A stretch of DNA of 64,000 nt from NCBI GenBank assembly GCA_964017155.1, contig OZ024857.1:37360641-37424640 (forward strand). Direction: 5' to 3'. Numbering within the stretch: the first letter of the stretch is position 1; every line of letters starts with the position of its first letter. Below the pieces are notes generated by a model. The model made no database searches. It was not told the origin of the DNA and saw only the letters and a program-made list of their open reading frames with translations. The position numbers and the translations under genes were made by a program. Shown one piece after another: positions 44,465-56,280 of the stretch. The stretch is from Oasisia sp. SBJ-2009 (taxonomy: Eukaryota > Annelida > Polychaeta > Sabellida > Siboglinidae).

Positions 44465-47318
44465 TGTTTGCGGCGAACACTTCTCATAGAGGTATTTTGC
44501 AATCCCGTATACACTACACCTGAAGGAACCATTAGAAATGTGACATCTGACTATGCAGAAAATGGCCAATTGGTGTACTTAATTGGGCGTATTATGTTCA
44601 CACTGCAGAAAACCTCTTCATATTGGATTTAAAAAGCACTGATTAGACACAATGCTGTTAAAAAAAATGTGTAACTTTAACATGTACCTAGTTTTTTAGT
44701 ATTAATTTTTTGTCAATCAAGATATAATGCACGCTACCGAAGTGTAATTGTGTATCAACAATAACAGGATTTACTTTTAGCCTGTACGGCAAGAAATATG
44801 GCAGACTGATCATCCATACGTATGTTATCTGTGTATACACAATAATAATAAATAACTTACATGGCGCCAATATCCTCAGAATCATCCGAGCTCAGTGACG
44901 CAAGCGTAATTTGTTTTATCAATTGGCTGTCAGTTTTTACGTTTCAAATATTCTTGCTGCTATCAGAAACAAATATTATATATAAGTTTTTAAATTTCAA
45001 ATATTCTTGCTGCTGTCAGAAACAAATATGTTATACTGTGTTAGCCATTCCTTTTTATAAGAATGATGTCATATATCCAAACTACATTCGGACTAATGTG
45101 CCTATGTGTTCTCTCGTTTTATTGTTGGTTGTTAATGTTTAGAGTCTCTTATGTGACATTAATAATATTATGCACACTGGAAATGTTTGTACTATTAATA
45201 TCTTGGTGCAAACTATGTAATGTAAATTGTGTTTATTCTACATTGTACGATTTGCAAGCAGGGAATTGTTATTTGGAAAATATATAACGCTTTGTCTCGA
45301 AATGTATCTAAATTTTGTGTCAGTAGAATAAGTGTAGTAGTGTGAATAAATGTGTTACATACTCTTAAGCAGTTACTTTCCATGTACTGTAAAGAGATGT
45401 TCGGTCATACTGTACTTTAGAGAGGACCCTTTCTTACATTGTGTACAACCAATATTGTTTCGTAGCGAGCACATGTCAATGTTTGCAGGAGTGGAACGTT
45501 GGCGTTATGTAAAACAGCTACCGTAATTAATGAAGAACTGAATCTGTACTAAAAACTGCAATTGAAAAGAGACGCCAGTTGTGTTCAGTACCACTCTACC
45601 ATATACAGCAGCCTACTTTTATGAGTTTTCCATAATAATTCCGAAAATTGACCTCATGTTACAGAGTTATGAAAACTGTTCTGCTGGACGGTATTGCAGA
45701 AATAAAAAATCGCACAATAGAAAATTATGGCTATTAAAGAACCGTTAATCTTTAAGTAATGCCCATACAAGTTCATAGCTGGTGATCATGCCTAAGAAGA
45801 TGTCATAATTTATCAATAAATGAAGCTAGCACTGTTGTAGCTAGTTGGTTACTGGCAACAATTTATCAATGATTTAATGACTTGGTATTTATATCCCGGC
45901 CTGTGGATGGATTAGGGTTAGGGTCACTGTGACTACAAAGGCTTGATTGGTTACTGTAGGGCGGGGTGGATGACATTTTGACCTTTACTAAACAACCAGA
46001 CTAGTAATGAAGAAGGTTTACTAGTCGCCCTAATCGTACACGGTATTGGTGTACGGACTAGTGGGTAGTTATACCCCTGGTTTGAGGCAGCATTACGATA
46101 ACAGTTCTGAAACAACATTGATGTATTCAATGATCCTCTCATGGAATGAGAAACGTCTCGTGCTCTACATTTCGTTGTAGTGAAATAAAAGTTGTTTTCC
46201 TTAGCATAATATCTAACACAGTGTTGTTAAGTAGTGTTTTACTGGCATAACACAACCTGAAATATCTGGCTTCAAATAAAATGGTAACAGGGCACTATGT
46301 AGAGAATGGGCATTTTGTCATATTGCGCACACGAAGATGAACATAGAATAACAATTGTGTATTTTGAATGGATGTTAAATTTAATTGCAGTTGAAATATT
46401 ACTTTTATATTTGTTTTCTTCTGCATCAAATAAGTATAGACCCTGACATAGACTAAGTATGTTGGATGTGTATATAAGGGTATCGTATGTATACACCAAA
46501 TATTTGTCGTGTGGGTGAATGTTTTCCAGAAAATATTACTAAGTACCTATATTTATATGACAATAATTATCGGCAAATGTTGAATTGAAAACGTACTATC
46601 TTTGCGAACGTTACCTTAATTTTATTTCACAACTTGGAAACAACTGGACATTACGCTGTGGTTCATATATGAACAGTTATCATAGGGCAGAGCCCATAAC
46701 TACGTTTAGAAAGCACGTCCAGCCTGCTTATATCCTAACCACATGTAACCCTTACTATCCCTTAGCGCTAATTAACCTGAATTAATTAATATCACTAACC
46801 TAACTAGGTAATCCTAAATAAACACAACCCAAACTAACCGTAACCATAACAAACCGAATTCATGACCTTGGTTAACTCATAATATAGGCCCTAATAGCCT
46901 TTCGTACAGGATTCGCGGTCCTGTCAATCGACGTAAAACCGCAATGTGCGGCTAAAGAATACCCTTTAGAAATAGCATTATGCAGGTTGTCTGAATTTCT
47001 GTGATGATATAATTATTTATGTAGTCCGGAGGAGTAGACCACAGCTAACAAATTAAGACAGTCGGTGTTTTTCTGCGTACTGATACAGTTGTCACTTAGA
47101 TTGGTGATGTCAACACGTCACACCACTCTCTGACTCGAGCAGGAACGAAAGGATGTCAAGTTTCAAAGTGGTTTGTGGGAAACATGTATAACACGAATTT
47201 TCCAAAGGCACGTCTACCAGTGGAGGTTAAATATGCTGTGACATTTTCGATAACAGATAAAAAAAAATTATACCAAATGAAGGACACGTTAAAATCAGAG
47301 CAGTAAAATCGAGCGATC
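44465..47318. other. ZNF-C 3' flank
   Basis: Non-coding. It aligns along its length with the ZNF-B flank but lacks the solo LTR, the LINE and LTR copy 2. Probable poly(A) signal at 45345-45350. The empty GCAGG site of LTR copy 2 is at 47139-47143. Confidence 0.65.
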
Positions 47319-47324
47319 ATGTAT

Positions 47325-47690
47325 CGATACTATAAAAAAAAATTATATAGCGCAGTATCCAGTCCTCAGAACCGTTCAAAGCGCTATACACCATACTTCC
47401 CTGACAGATCTGATCACTTAGATACCATCTCGGCTATTCTGGGAAGCATCCAGCGGGCATTCCAGCCATATGCTACAATTAATGCGCGAAGGCTGCTCGT
47501 ACACATATCCACCTCATATAGCCAGGTACTCATTTATACAGCTGAGTGAGCTGGAGCAATGTAGAGTGAAAAAAAATTGCCCAAGGTTTTAACACCGCAG
47601 CACAGGATTCGAACCCCGGTTCTCGTAGTCGAGAGTTCGAAGCTCTACTCCTCAGCCATTGCGCTCTACTACCGCACGCCGGTAAGTTAT
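47325..47690 (-). mobile_element. tRNA-derived SINE, ZNF-C copy
   Basis: Counterpart of 39712-40062, with A and B boxes on the minus strand (GAATCCTGTGCTGC after the B box) and the GCGCTATATAA-type end. Several substitutions separate the two, consistent with the older B/C duplication. Confidence 0.6.
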
Positions 47691-47966
47691 TATTATACTA
47701 ATGAATTATATTTCTACGATTAGATATGTAATTATAAGTTTTATTATATGTCCAAAATTAACAAATTGTTATTGTATACATTATCCTTTTATGTATTTTA
47801 ATAGTAATATGATGTGAAGCGCCACAAATAACGATGGCTATGGTGCTATGTCAAATATAATTATTATTATAAAACTATATAATTTCCTGCAGATGATAGT
47901 GATGATAATGATTAATTATTATTATATTGCTTATAAATAATTAAGCTGTTTTAACAGCTTGTTATT

Positions 47967-47986
47967 GCATTCGCGCGCGCGAATGC
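47967..47986. repeat. Second copy of the 20-bp CG palindrome
   Basis: Identical to 40349-40368. It stands at the edge of the CpG-rich block. Homology between the B and C units ends just after it. Confidence 0.85.
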
Positions 47987-47989
47987 TGT

Positions 47990-48175
47990 AAGTAGTGTCG
48001 GCACTTCAACAAATTTTGCTGCGGCGGTGATTTCGCGTGCGCGCAAAGCCGTGTCGCGGCAGCGTCGTTTCTTTTACTTGGACCTGGGTACCGTTTTGTT
48101 TTAACTCGCTGATTCGCGCGCATTTTTTTATGATTGACTTCAGCGACTGCGACTCCATCTTCGAGGTAAATTGAA
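47990..48175 (+). promoter_or_regulatory. CpG-rich block, possible promoter with short first exon
   Basis: This stretch is far richer in CG dinucleotides (GATTTCGCGTGCGCGCAAAG, CGTGTCGCGGCAGCGTCG) than anything nearby, as in a promoter that escaped methylation. Near its end ATG begins a 12-codon frame (MIDFSDCDSIFE) running to a donor-like GAG/GTAAAT. I could not connect it to a downstream exon in a consistent phase, and the peptide is unknown to me. It could also be a non-coding transcription start or a captured repeat. Confidence 0.35.
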
Positions 48176-48289
48176 TTTTATTTCCGTCATTTTATTTTTA
48201 AAATTTGATCAAAATTAAGCTAGATTTCATCGATATAATGCCGTAGCTGTGTTTCATTAATGATTTTACCAATTGTACTTTATAAGAAT

Positions 48290-48850
48290 ATGAAATATTT
48301 TGTGTTTTATGTAATCTATGGGTTTTGTATTAGTTCATCCTGAAATATCTTTGCCGTACTCGGGTGCGAAATGCGGTTTTTTGAGCCATTTAAACAGCGT
48401 AACGTTTTACCGTTGTCGTGGGTTGTGTCTCGATGAAACTGCGTGTGTGTCACCTAAAACATGTTGGATTAAGCAGTTTCGGTGAGAGGAATAGGAAATA
48501 TTTTGTAATTAGGGTAATTTATAAAGTTTATTTTAATTGTTGTGAAGAAAGGTTTTCTTTACGCGGTTGCGAAATATGGTTTTGAGCCATTCAAAAAAAA
48601 GTTTCACCGGCATTGACGCCATTGTTAACCCGGTTAGGGTAGGCGTTGTGTCACGTGACATGTATCGTCTCTCGATGGAATCGTGTGCGTGTTACCAAAT
48701 TATTGGTTTATGGTCTATATATATATATGTTTATGTGAACATATTTTGTGTTTAACCTAATCTAAGGGATTTATGTTAGTTAGTGGTGAAGAAATTTGTG
48801 GCGTGCTTCGATGCGAAATATGGTTTTGCGCCATTAAAAAAAATCATAAC
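48290..48850 (+). repeat. Degenerate ~200-245-bp tandem repeat
   Basis: Three spaced copies of a module containing GCGAAATATGGTTTTGAGCC (at 48366, 48569 and 48813) with surrounding similarity, including ATATTTTGTGTTT and GTGTGCGTGT(T/C)ACC. They are old and diverged. Confidence 0.65.
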
Positions 48851-49589
48851 ATTTGACAGATCTGTCATTCTCAGTTTTATTGTTGGAAATAAGCCTAATT
48901 AAGTATTGCTATGTATTGTCAATGTTGACTACCATTTACTTTAATATTTATTTGTGTGTTATTTTATTGTTACAGGTCCAATATGTTAATAAGATAAAGT
49001 TCATATTATTTAGTGTGCTCCTGTTTTATGACATTGTGAAGAAAATATCACTACTACTGGTAGTACTGCTATTCCTAATTAAAATTAATAATAATAATGC
49101 AAGTAATTCTATAAATGTTACACATTACTAATAATTATTTATTAATTATTTATTTAAATGCTTGGTATGAATATACAATAATACTGACATAATATGCCTG
49201 ATGAATTATTGTAGTTATTGCATGCACTTTGAATTGTTTTATTTCAGAAATCTTGCACCTGAAAAAATCACACATGAGTATGCATAATTACAAGCTTCGT
49301 TTGACTGAAGATGACACAGCAACATATCTACGCTCTCTGAAGATACAGTCCCTGTGAACGTGACATGTACACTGCAGTTTTAATAAACAATGATACTATT
49401 TTATTGCGTGAACAAAACTGTATCTGTCAATTAACTGTGAAGATGCAAAACCTATAAAGGCATCAATATATCACATGCATCATCTGCTTACACTAATTTA
49501 TAATTTATTACACAATTTGTCTCGCTGAATGTGACACATAATACACATAATACACATATCTACACATGTCTACACTGAACATAGGCATT
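48851..49589 (+). other. Non-coding tract with a possible terminal exon
   Basis: TGTTTTATTTCAG at about 49247 has acceptor form. It is followed by an open frame (HNYKLRLTEDDTATYLRSLK) ending in TGA near 49357, and AATAAA follows near 49383. It could be the last exon of a small transcript starting in the CpG block, but the phases do not join simply. No homology recognised. Confidence 0.25.
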
Positions 49590-50370
49590 AACCATTCATA
49601 TTTAGCTTGCAATCAATGTCTGAAAACCCTCTCGTATATCACAAGGAATTTATTTTAAAAGTTGTATCATTGGGTTCCCATTCTTCTTGAGAAGGAAGCA
49701 TGGAAGGATATTGAGAGTTACAGGTTAATTTATCTTTGAACTGGTTTATGCCTATTAAAATTTGATAACAATACCTAATCCACATTGACCTTTTAGGATA
49801 GGACGTTTGCTAATTTTAATGAAATATAAAATGTATGATAGTTGGGTATGTGTAGATTCATAATTAAGACAGTCAGGCATGCCATATTTGCTCTTATAAT
49901 ATGCAGTGCTATGCATATATGTAAAATAGACACAACAGTTCATTTAACCATCTATATTTAGCTTGCAATCAATATCTGAAAACCCTTTCGTATATACAAG
50001 CAATTTATTTTAAAAGTTGGGGCACCCAGACGTATGCCATTTTTGTTGTGAAGGAAGCTCGGAAGGATATTGAGACTTAATAGTTATTTGAGTTATAGAA
50101 ATGAACTAACACCTAGAAAAGGTTTTGTGATAATACAAGCTACGCCTCATCGACTCTTTCGGGTCGGAAGGTGGTCATTTTTAAAGAAATATTATAACGT
50201 ACCATCTTTGCACATGTATATATTCATAATTAAGGCAGCTAAGCCTGCCATATTTGTCAGATTTGTACATATTTATGTTTTAGTACCAAATATGTACAAT
50301 TTGGATCTAAGGTGTGTGTATTTTACTCACAATCAGGGTCTGAAAACCCTTCCGCGTGTGATATTTTGAA
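49590..50370 (+). repeat. ~355-bp tandem repeat, two and a part copies
   Basis: Modules with TATTTAGCTTGCAATCAAT and CTGAAAACCC start near 49597 and 49953, and a partial third (CACAATCAGGGTCTGAAAAC) near 50326. The copies also share TTCATAATTAAG-CAG and GGAAGGATATTGAGA. Diverged. Confidence 0.75.
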
Positions 50371-50896
50371 TAAATCATGATGTTTATCAACTTGCTGCAC
50401 ATTAACCATACACTGTATTTATGTTCTAATTAAAGTTATGTAATCTTTATATTATAGAGAACAACTCTACACAATTTCACTGACACAGGCTAAAGAGTGT
50501 AGAATATATTGACTAGTGAAATGTGAATAAAATTATTTATTTTTAACAAGCGGTCGAAAAACGTCAAAGTCCCAAATTTCAACCTGCCGTAACTTGAAAA
50601 CTAGTTAAGCTAAACGCTCAAATTTTGGATTCTTACTAATCTCACCATACTGATCTATTCAAAAATCTAAGAGATGACAGCAACCAATTTCTGGAATTTT
50701 GGTTGCGTTCAATCGGAATGACCCTATTATTATTGGAATCTATTATCAATCCACGAATATCCTGCTAATCCCAAAGTCACGCCACTTACAGGAGTTTCCT
50801 TTAAAACTAATGTATATGCGCAAATAAACTAACGAATTTCGTGTACATATTAATTCAAACATGACTGATAGTAACGTTTAGATCACGTGACAAACG
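50371..50896. other. Upstream region of ZNF-D
   Basis: No gene. 50730-50890 is a near copy of 42335-42490 upstream of ZNF-C (CACGCCACTTACAGGAGTTT). The part before it (50550-50720) is unidentified. Confidence 0.55.
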
Positions 50897-51049
50897 TATA
50901 TATATGTATGTGTATATATATATATGTGTGTGTATATATAATATGTGTGTGTGTATATGTGTATATATATGTGTGTATATATATGTGTATATATGTGTAT
51001 ATATATGTATATATATATGTGTATATATATGTGTATATATGTGTATATA

Positions 51050-51125
<76 letters not shown>
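50897..51125. repeat. TA / TATGTG compound microsatellite
   Basis: Alternating TATATG and GTGTATAT units, then a pure TA run of about 70 bases from 51055. All open Tyr-Ile frames across it are artefacts. Confidence 0.95.
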
Positions 51126-51128
<3 letters not shown>

Positions 51129-51602
51129 GTGACCTGTAGTAGTGTTGACATTCTGTTTTCAGAAGATTATCTTAATTATGATCAAAAGTAAGGGAAGGGA
51201 AAGTTGTTAAAACCCGGTTTCATTTAAGCTCTACTTGTCCGAACGGATGTTTTGTCTATAATGTTATTGCAATGTAGGCAAACTGCGACATATTGGAGAT
51301 ATTAGTCGACGTATCAACTATCCAGTACAGCAGTATATTGCGTTATATGAAATACGACTATGCATAAATTTATGCCTACTTCTACGGATTATTTTGTTTC
51401 AGATGACAGCGTGTAACCTGTGATGAATGTCTGCAGTCAAGTTGTAAATTTCATTAACATTGACAACAACTGTGAAGTTAAATGAGTTTCACAGCACTGG
51501 TGACAAAAGCCAGTGCAGCATTGTGACTGACCTTGGGCGTCGAGCCAAGTTGATCAGTATCTGTCGCTATCAGGCTGTAGAAACGGGTTACAAAAAGCAA
51601 AT
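51126..51602 (+). other. 5' intron end and leader of ZNF-D
   Basis: Aligns with 42696-43175 of ZNF-C. Acceptor-like ATTTTGTTTCAG at 51402, then the conserved leader. No coding sequence. Confidence 0.55.
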
Positions 51603-52892
51603 ATGGATGTGACCACAGATAAACTATTCAAATATGACATTTGCGGAAAACAATTTTCACGGAAGGCTAATCTAAAGTCACACATGCAGAAACACACTGG
51701 CAAGAAAGTCAACAAATGCGAGACATGCGGGGCGGAGTTCACAACCAAAGTTGCTTTGACGACGCACGTCCGTAAACACACTAGCAAGAAATCTTACAAG
51801 TGTAACAACAGTGGTGCAAGCTTTTCCAAAAGAAGCAGTTTACAGGTGCACTCGTACACTCACACAAGTAAGAAACCAATAAAATGTGACATGTGTGATG
51901 CAGAGTTTGCACGTCAATCTGCCTTGAAGAGTCACGTGCGTGTGCACACTGGGGAAAGACCCTACAGCTGTAACGTCTGTGAGGCAAGTTTTAAACACAA
52001 GAACGGTTTGAAATTGCATACACGTACCCACACTGGGGAGAAACCCTACAAATGCGACATTTGTGGGGTACATTATGCTCAACAACGCGATGTCCTGTTC
52101 ATATGCGATCCCACACCGGGGAGAAACCCTTCAAATGTGACAACTGTGGAGCGCGATTCATACGGAAAGATCATCTACTGACACATGTTTACCCACACAG
52201 GAGAAAAACCTTTCAAGTGTGATATTTGTGGTGGAAAATTTGCATTCAAAAGTGCATTGAAGGTTCATAACCGTATCCACACTGGGGAGAAACCTTTCAA
52301 ATGCACTACGTGTGGTTCAGACTTCAGAAGGGAATCTCATCTGCAGTTACACATGCGTTACCACAGCGGTGACAGACCGTACAAGTGTGACATGTGCGGA
52401 GCACGGTTTGTGGAGAAAAGTAAATTAGCCATCCACATGCGTAGTCACAGTGGGGAGAAACCGTACAAATGTAACATTTGCGGAGCAGGGTTCACACAGA
52501 ATGGTAATTTAAAGACACACAGGCTTCTTCACTCAGGCGAAAGACCCCACAAGTGTATCACTTGTGGTGCAGATTTTGTACGGACACATCATCTACAATC
52601 ACACATGCGTACTCACACAGGTGATAAACCATACAAATGTGATAGTTGTGATGCACGGTTCCATGTGCGCAGTCAACTGGTCGTTCATACGCGCAATCAC
52701 ACGGGTGAGAAACCCTACAAATGTGACGTATGTGGGAAACGTTGTACTTTGAGCAGTCACCTAAGAGTACACATGCGCACTCACACTGGGGAGAAACCCT
52801 ACAAATGCGATATATGTGGGAAATGCTTTACTGTGAATTGTACACTGAAAGGGCACATGCGTACTCACTCGAAAGACACCAAAGAAAAGTGA
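51603..52892 (+). pseudogene. ZNF-D: hybrid C2H2 gene at the duplication junction, disrupted
   Basis: The 5' part (51603-52181) is of the ZNF-C type (start [10 protein letters not shown]). The 3' part, from 52239, is identical to ZNF-A from 15062 to its stop. A 1-base deletion near 52094 (GTCCTGTTC versus GTCCTTGTTC) shifts the frame and leads to a TGA at 52179-52181. A 2-base deletion just after (CATCTACTGACACATG versus CATCTGCAGTCACATATG) would restore the original frame, so 52185-52892 is open again with eight full fingers. Finger 1 has lost its first Cys (KYDIC), and finger 3 has lost its second (CNNS). As read, the protein ends after six fingers. Most damage lies in the 5' part, i.e. it predates or accompanied the crossover. 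Confidence 0.88.
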
Positions 52893-53809
52893 TGTTTGCA
52901 GCGAACACTTCTCACAGAGGTATTTTACAATCCCGATTGCAGATTCTACACCAGAAGGAGCCATTAACAATGTGACATTAGTCCCTGTCACTAATTGCTG
53001 AAAATGGCCAGTATGGGTATCTATTTGGGCGTGTTACAGGAACACGCTCCACATAGGAACAGTTTAGACACAGCACAATTTCTCCATGTGAAAGCAGACA
53101 CGATGCTGTTGAAATTGTTTTGTAACTTCATGTACCTAGTTTTAATTTGTTAGTATGTTTCAGCAGATTATCAATCAAGATATAATGCACATACGTATGT
53201 ACATGTAATACATATAGGTTCTGGTAGCAATAACAACGGGATTTCTTTCTAGTTTGTACAGCTAGAAACGTATCATTTGAAGAAAGCCTAAAACTATCTG
53301 ACTTTCCAAAAATATGTACCTGTGTTTATTTTGTTTATCAATGATAGCAGTTAGTTTTTACTTTTCATTCAAATATTCTTGCTGCTGTTGTCAGAAATAC
53401 AACTACATAATGTGTTAGCCATTATTTTATATAAGAATGACGTCATATTATGTCCAACGTACATTATATCTAATGTGCATATGTGTTCTCTCATTTTTTG
53501 AAATACTCATATTATTAATATTTTGGTTCAAATTGGACAATATATTTGGTATATTTTACAATGTGCTATTTGCACGCAATGAATTGTTTACATGGATATA
53601 TATGTAACGCTTTATCTCGTAACGTATCTAAATATTGTATCGGTAGAATAAGTGTAGCTAGATGCTAACTAGATGCTTTACATACTATAAGTAGATGTTA
53701 AGTTTTCTATGTTTCGTAAAGAGATGTTTATAAGTGCTGTACTGTAGAGAGAACCTTCTCTTACACGCTGTACAAGCAGCAGTGTTTTGTAGCAAGCAAA
53801 TTACAGTGT
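52893..53809 (+). other. ZNF-D 3' flank (duplicate of the ZNF-A flank)
   Basis: Identical to 15716-16632. No gene. Confidence 0.7.
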
Positions 53810-54007
53810 TTGAGAGGGCATTGAGATACCGGGGTAACTCATATCTACATGATGAAAGTATTACATTTAGGTATGACAGTTTCAAAAGAAAATATATGTA
53901 TTATATTAAAGATGCTCAGTGATTTTTTCTTTTGAAACTGTCATACCTAAATGTAATACTTTTGTCAAGTAGATATGAAGTACCTCGGTATCTCAATGCC
54001 CTCTCAA
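53810..54007. mobile_element. 198-bp palindrome, duplicate copy
   Basis: Same hairpin as 16633-16830. Confidence 0.6.
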
Positions 54008-54027
54008 CAACCTATATATATTATATT

Positions 54028-54422
54028 ATACAATTTGTCCCAATGTATATTATATATATATATTATATATATATATATTATATATATATATATACCTAGA
54101 GGTGGTTTGTTCTCTATTATATTTTCTAAACGGCTCATGCATGCTTAGTAAGTATTTAGTTTAGAAAATAGGTAACTTTGTCTTGTAATAAAAAAATGGT
54201 GTTGTCATTATCCTATAGTTCCTTAGAATAAGATTTTACAGTTGTGTTAAGTTCTGTGTTTTTTTACTTTAAAAAGTCACTGGTTGCTAGGTTTATTTTC
54301 ACAATAGTGCGAGGAAGCTTTGCATAAAATGCAGTAAATCTACAACTTTTCATGAAGCAATCTATTATGGCAGTAGATGAGCATCTGGTACCACAAGCTA
54401 GTATGTCGCCAGATATTATATA

Positions 54423-54477
<55 letters not shown>

Positions 54478-54623
54478 AATATGTCAATCAATATGCATCA
54501 GACAAGAACACACGCACACACGTGCGCACACATACATACACACACACACACACAAACACACACACAAACACGTCATACATCATACAGACATACATATATA
54601 TATATGTATATATATATATATTT
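54028..54623. repeat. AT-rich and TA/CA simple repeats, duplicate copy
   Basis: Same as 16851-17446. Confidence 0.85.
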
Positions 54624-54627
54624 ATAT

Positions 54628-54985
54628 ACCAGCCGCACAAAGAAAGATGGAAAGGAATATGTTAAACATCACATACCGTGACAGAAAAATATACATCTGA
54701 GTAAGAGAAAAGACAAACGTCACAATCGTGACTGAACAAGTTAAAAGACGGAAGTGGACCTGGGCAGGATACGAGTTAACCGATGGACACTGCATATCGA
54801 TCATGTCACTACCTGGAAATAATACGAAAGGAAAAGACTTAGAAGTAGGCCGGTGAGACGGTGGAGAGACGAACTAGATGACTACTGGAAGGGTACTATC
54901 TGGCTGAGAATAGCGCAAGATGTGGAAGCAGCATGTTGAGCCTAGACACCATGGCTGCATAATGATGATGATATGGCGATAGGGC
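54628..54985 (+). mobile_element. RTE-like LINE relic, duplicate copy
   Basis: Same as 17451-17808, with the same stops, so it was dead before the duplication. Confidence 0.55.

Positions 54986-54987
<2 letters not shown>

Positions 54988-55062
<75 letters not shown>
54988..55062. repeat. (CA)n microsatellite, 75 bp
   Basis: One CA unit shorter than 17811-17887. Confidence 0.95.
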
Positions 55063-55064
<2 letters not shown>

Positions 55065-55217
55065 TGTGTGCGCGCGCGTGCGTGCGTGCGTGCATGCGTA
55101 TGGATGCATGTGTGTCACATTGGGTAGTACCTACCTTTTCTTATTTTGAATATTTTTATTTAGGTGAAATGTTGGTTAGCAAATATTGTTATGTAAATAA
55201 TAATTTATTGTTATTAA

Positions 55218-56046
55218 AGGACAAACAAAGTTAACTTTTACGTGGCATACACCTAATAGAGTTAATATAAAGTAACAATTTCCACATATACTCAATTTTT
55301 TAACGCCAGTGGTTTACCAGAAAAATATTTTTTAACACCCAGCTATCCAAATTCTATGCGCTACTCCATCTTAGACGAAGAATGACGTCACGACGGTGAT
55401 CGATGCGCTCTCCGCGTAGATTCCCTGCATAGGGTTTGGCTGTTGTCATGAAATGGCTGCAACTCGGCAACGCGCGTAACATGCTGATGACGGTAAATAT
55501 AAAGTTGTCTATTATTGTTATCGCTGAAATCATCCCATCAACTGATGATACATGTCTACATCAAAGCATTTCTCCTCAAAATGGACCGAGCAAAGTGACA
55601 AACAGTACGCCCGCAAATCACCAACGTGAGTCCATTGCTTCAATACTACCGGTTGTTTCAACTATTATTGCAACCGTATGCCGAACACGAAGGCATAATT
55701 ACTAAAGTTTACCATAGATTTAACCACATATTTAGATATATGTCTTTAAGCAGCTGCTAGATGTCACGCCAACTGAACGAACTGTCGAAGACTCGAAGTT
55801 GTTGACCCTTAACGACGTCGCCGGAAGCTGACCGAGATATAGAATGCCGCGCGCTGAATGGCCAAGCCAAATTAACCCTTCACCTATGGCGACGTCTAGA
55901 CCATCGTGGATTTCGTTAGAATTTTAGACTTTAAAGTCACATTCTGAGTAAACCGCTGACGTTAAAAAATTGAGTATATGTGGAAATTGTTACTTTGTAT
56001 AAACTCTATTAGGTGTATGACACGAAGCCGTAGCCTTTTTTGTCCT
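55218..56046 (-). mobile_element. Kolobok-like relic, duplicate copy
   Basis: Same as 18043-18871, with TTAA on both sides. The THAP remnant lies at 55531-55696. Confidence 0.7.
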
Positions 56047-56280
56047 TTAAGCTGAAATGTCGGTTTCGCAGTAGATTTCAGCCTAGCCATAGTCATAGAT
56101 CATGAGAGTACTGAAAATAATAATAGTACAAGTTCAACAGTCTGTTGTGTTTTGCATCAGACAAGAACACAGCCTGACATATATATGTGTCTAACTTAAT
56201 TGGTAACAGAGCACTACTGTAATTCAATTTGGAGAATGGGAATTTTTTCTTATTGTCTAACTAATCTAAATCGTATATTA

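Noticed and set aside
45910..45925. Telomere-like GATTAGGGTTAGGGTC
   Set aside because: Only two TTAGGG-like units, and the B copy (near 32665) has one and a variant. Chance.
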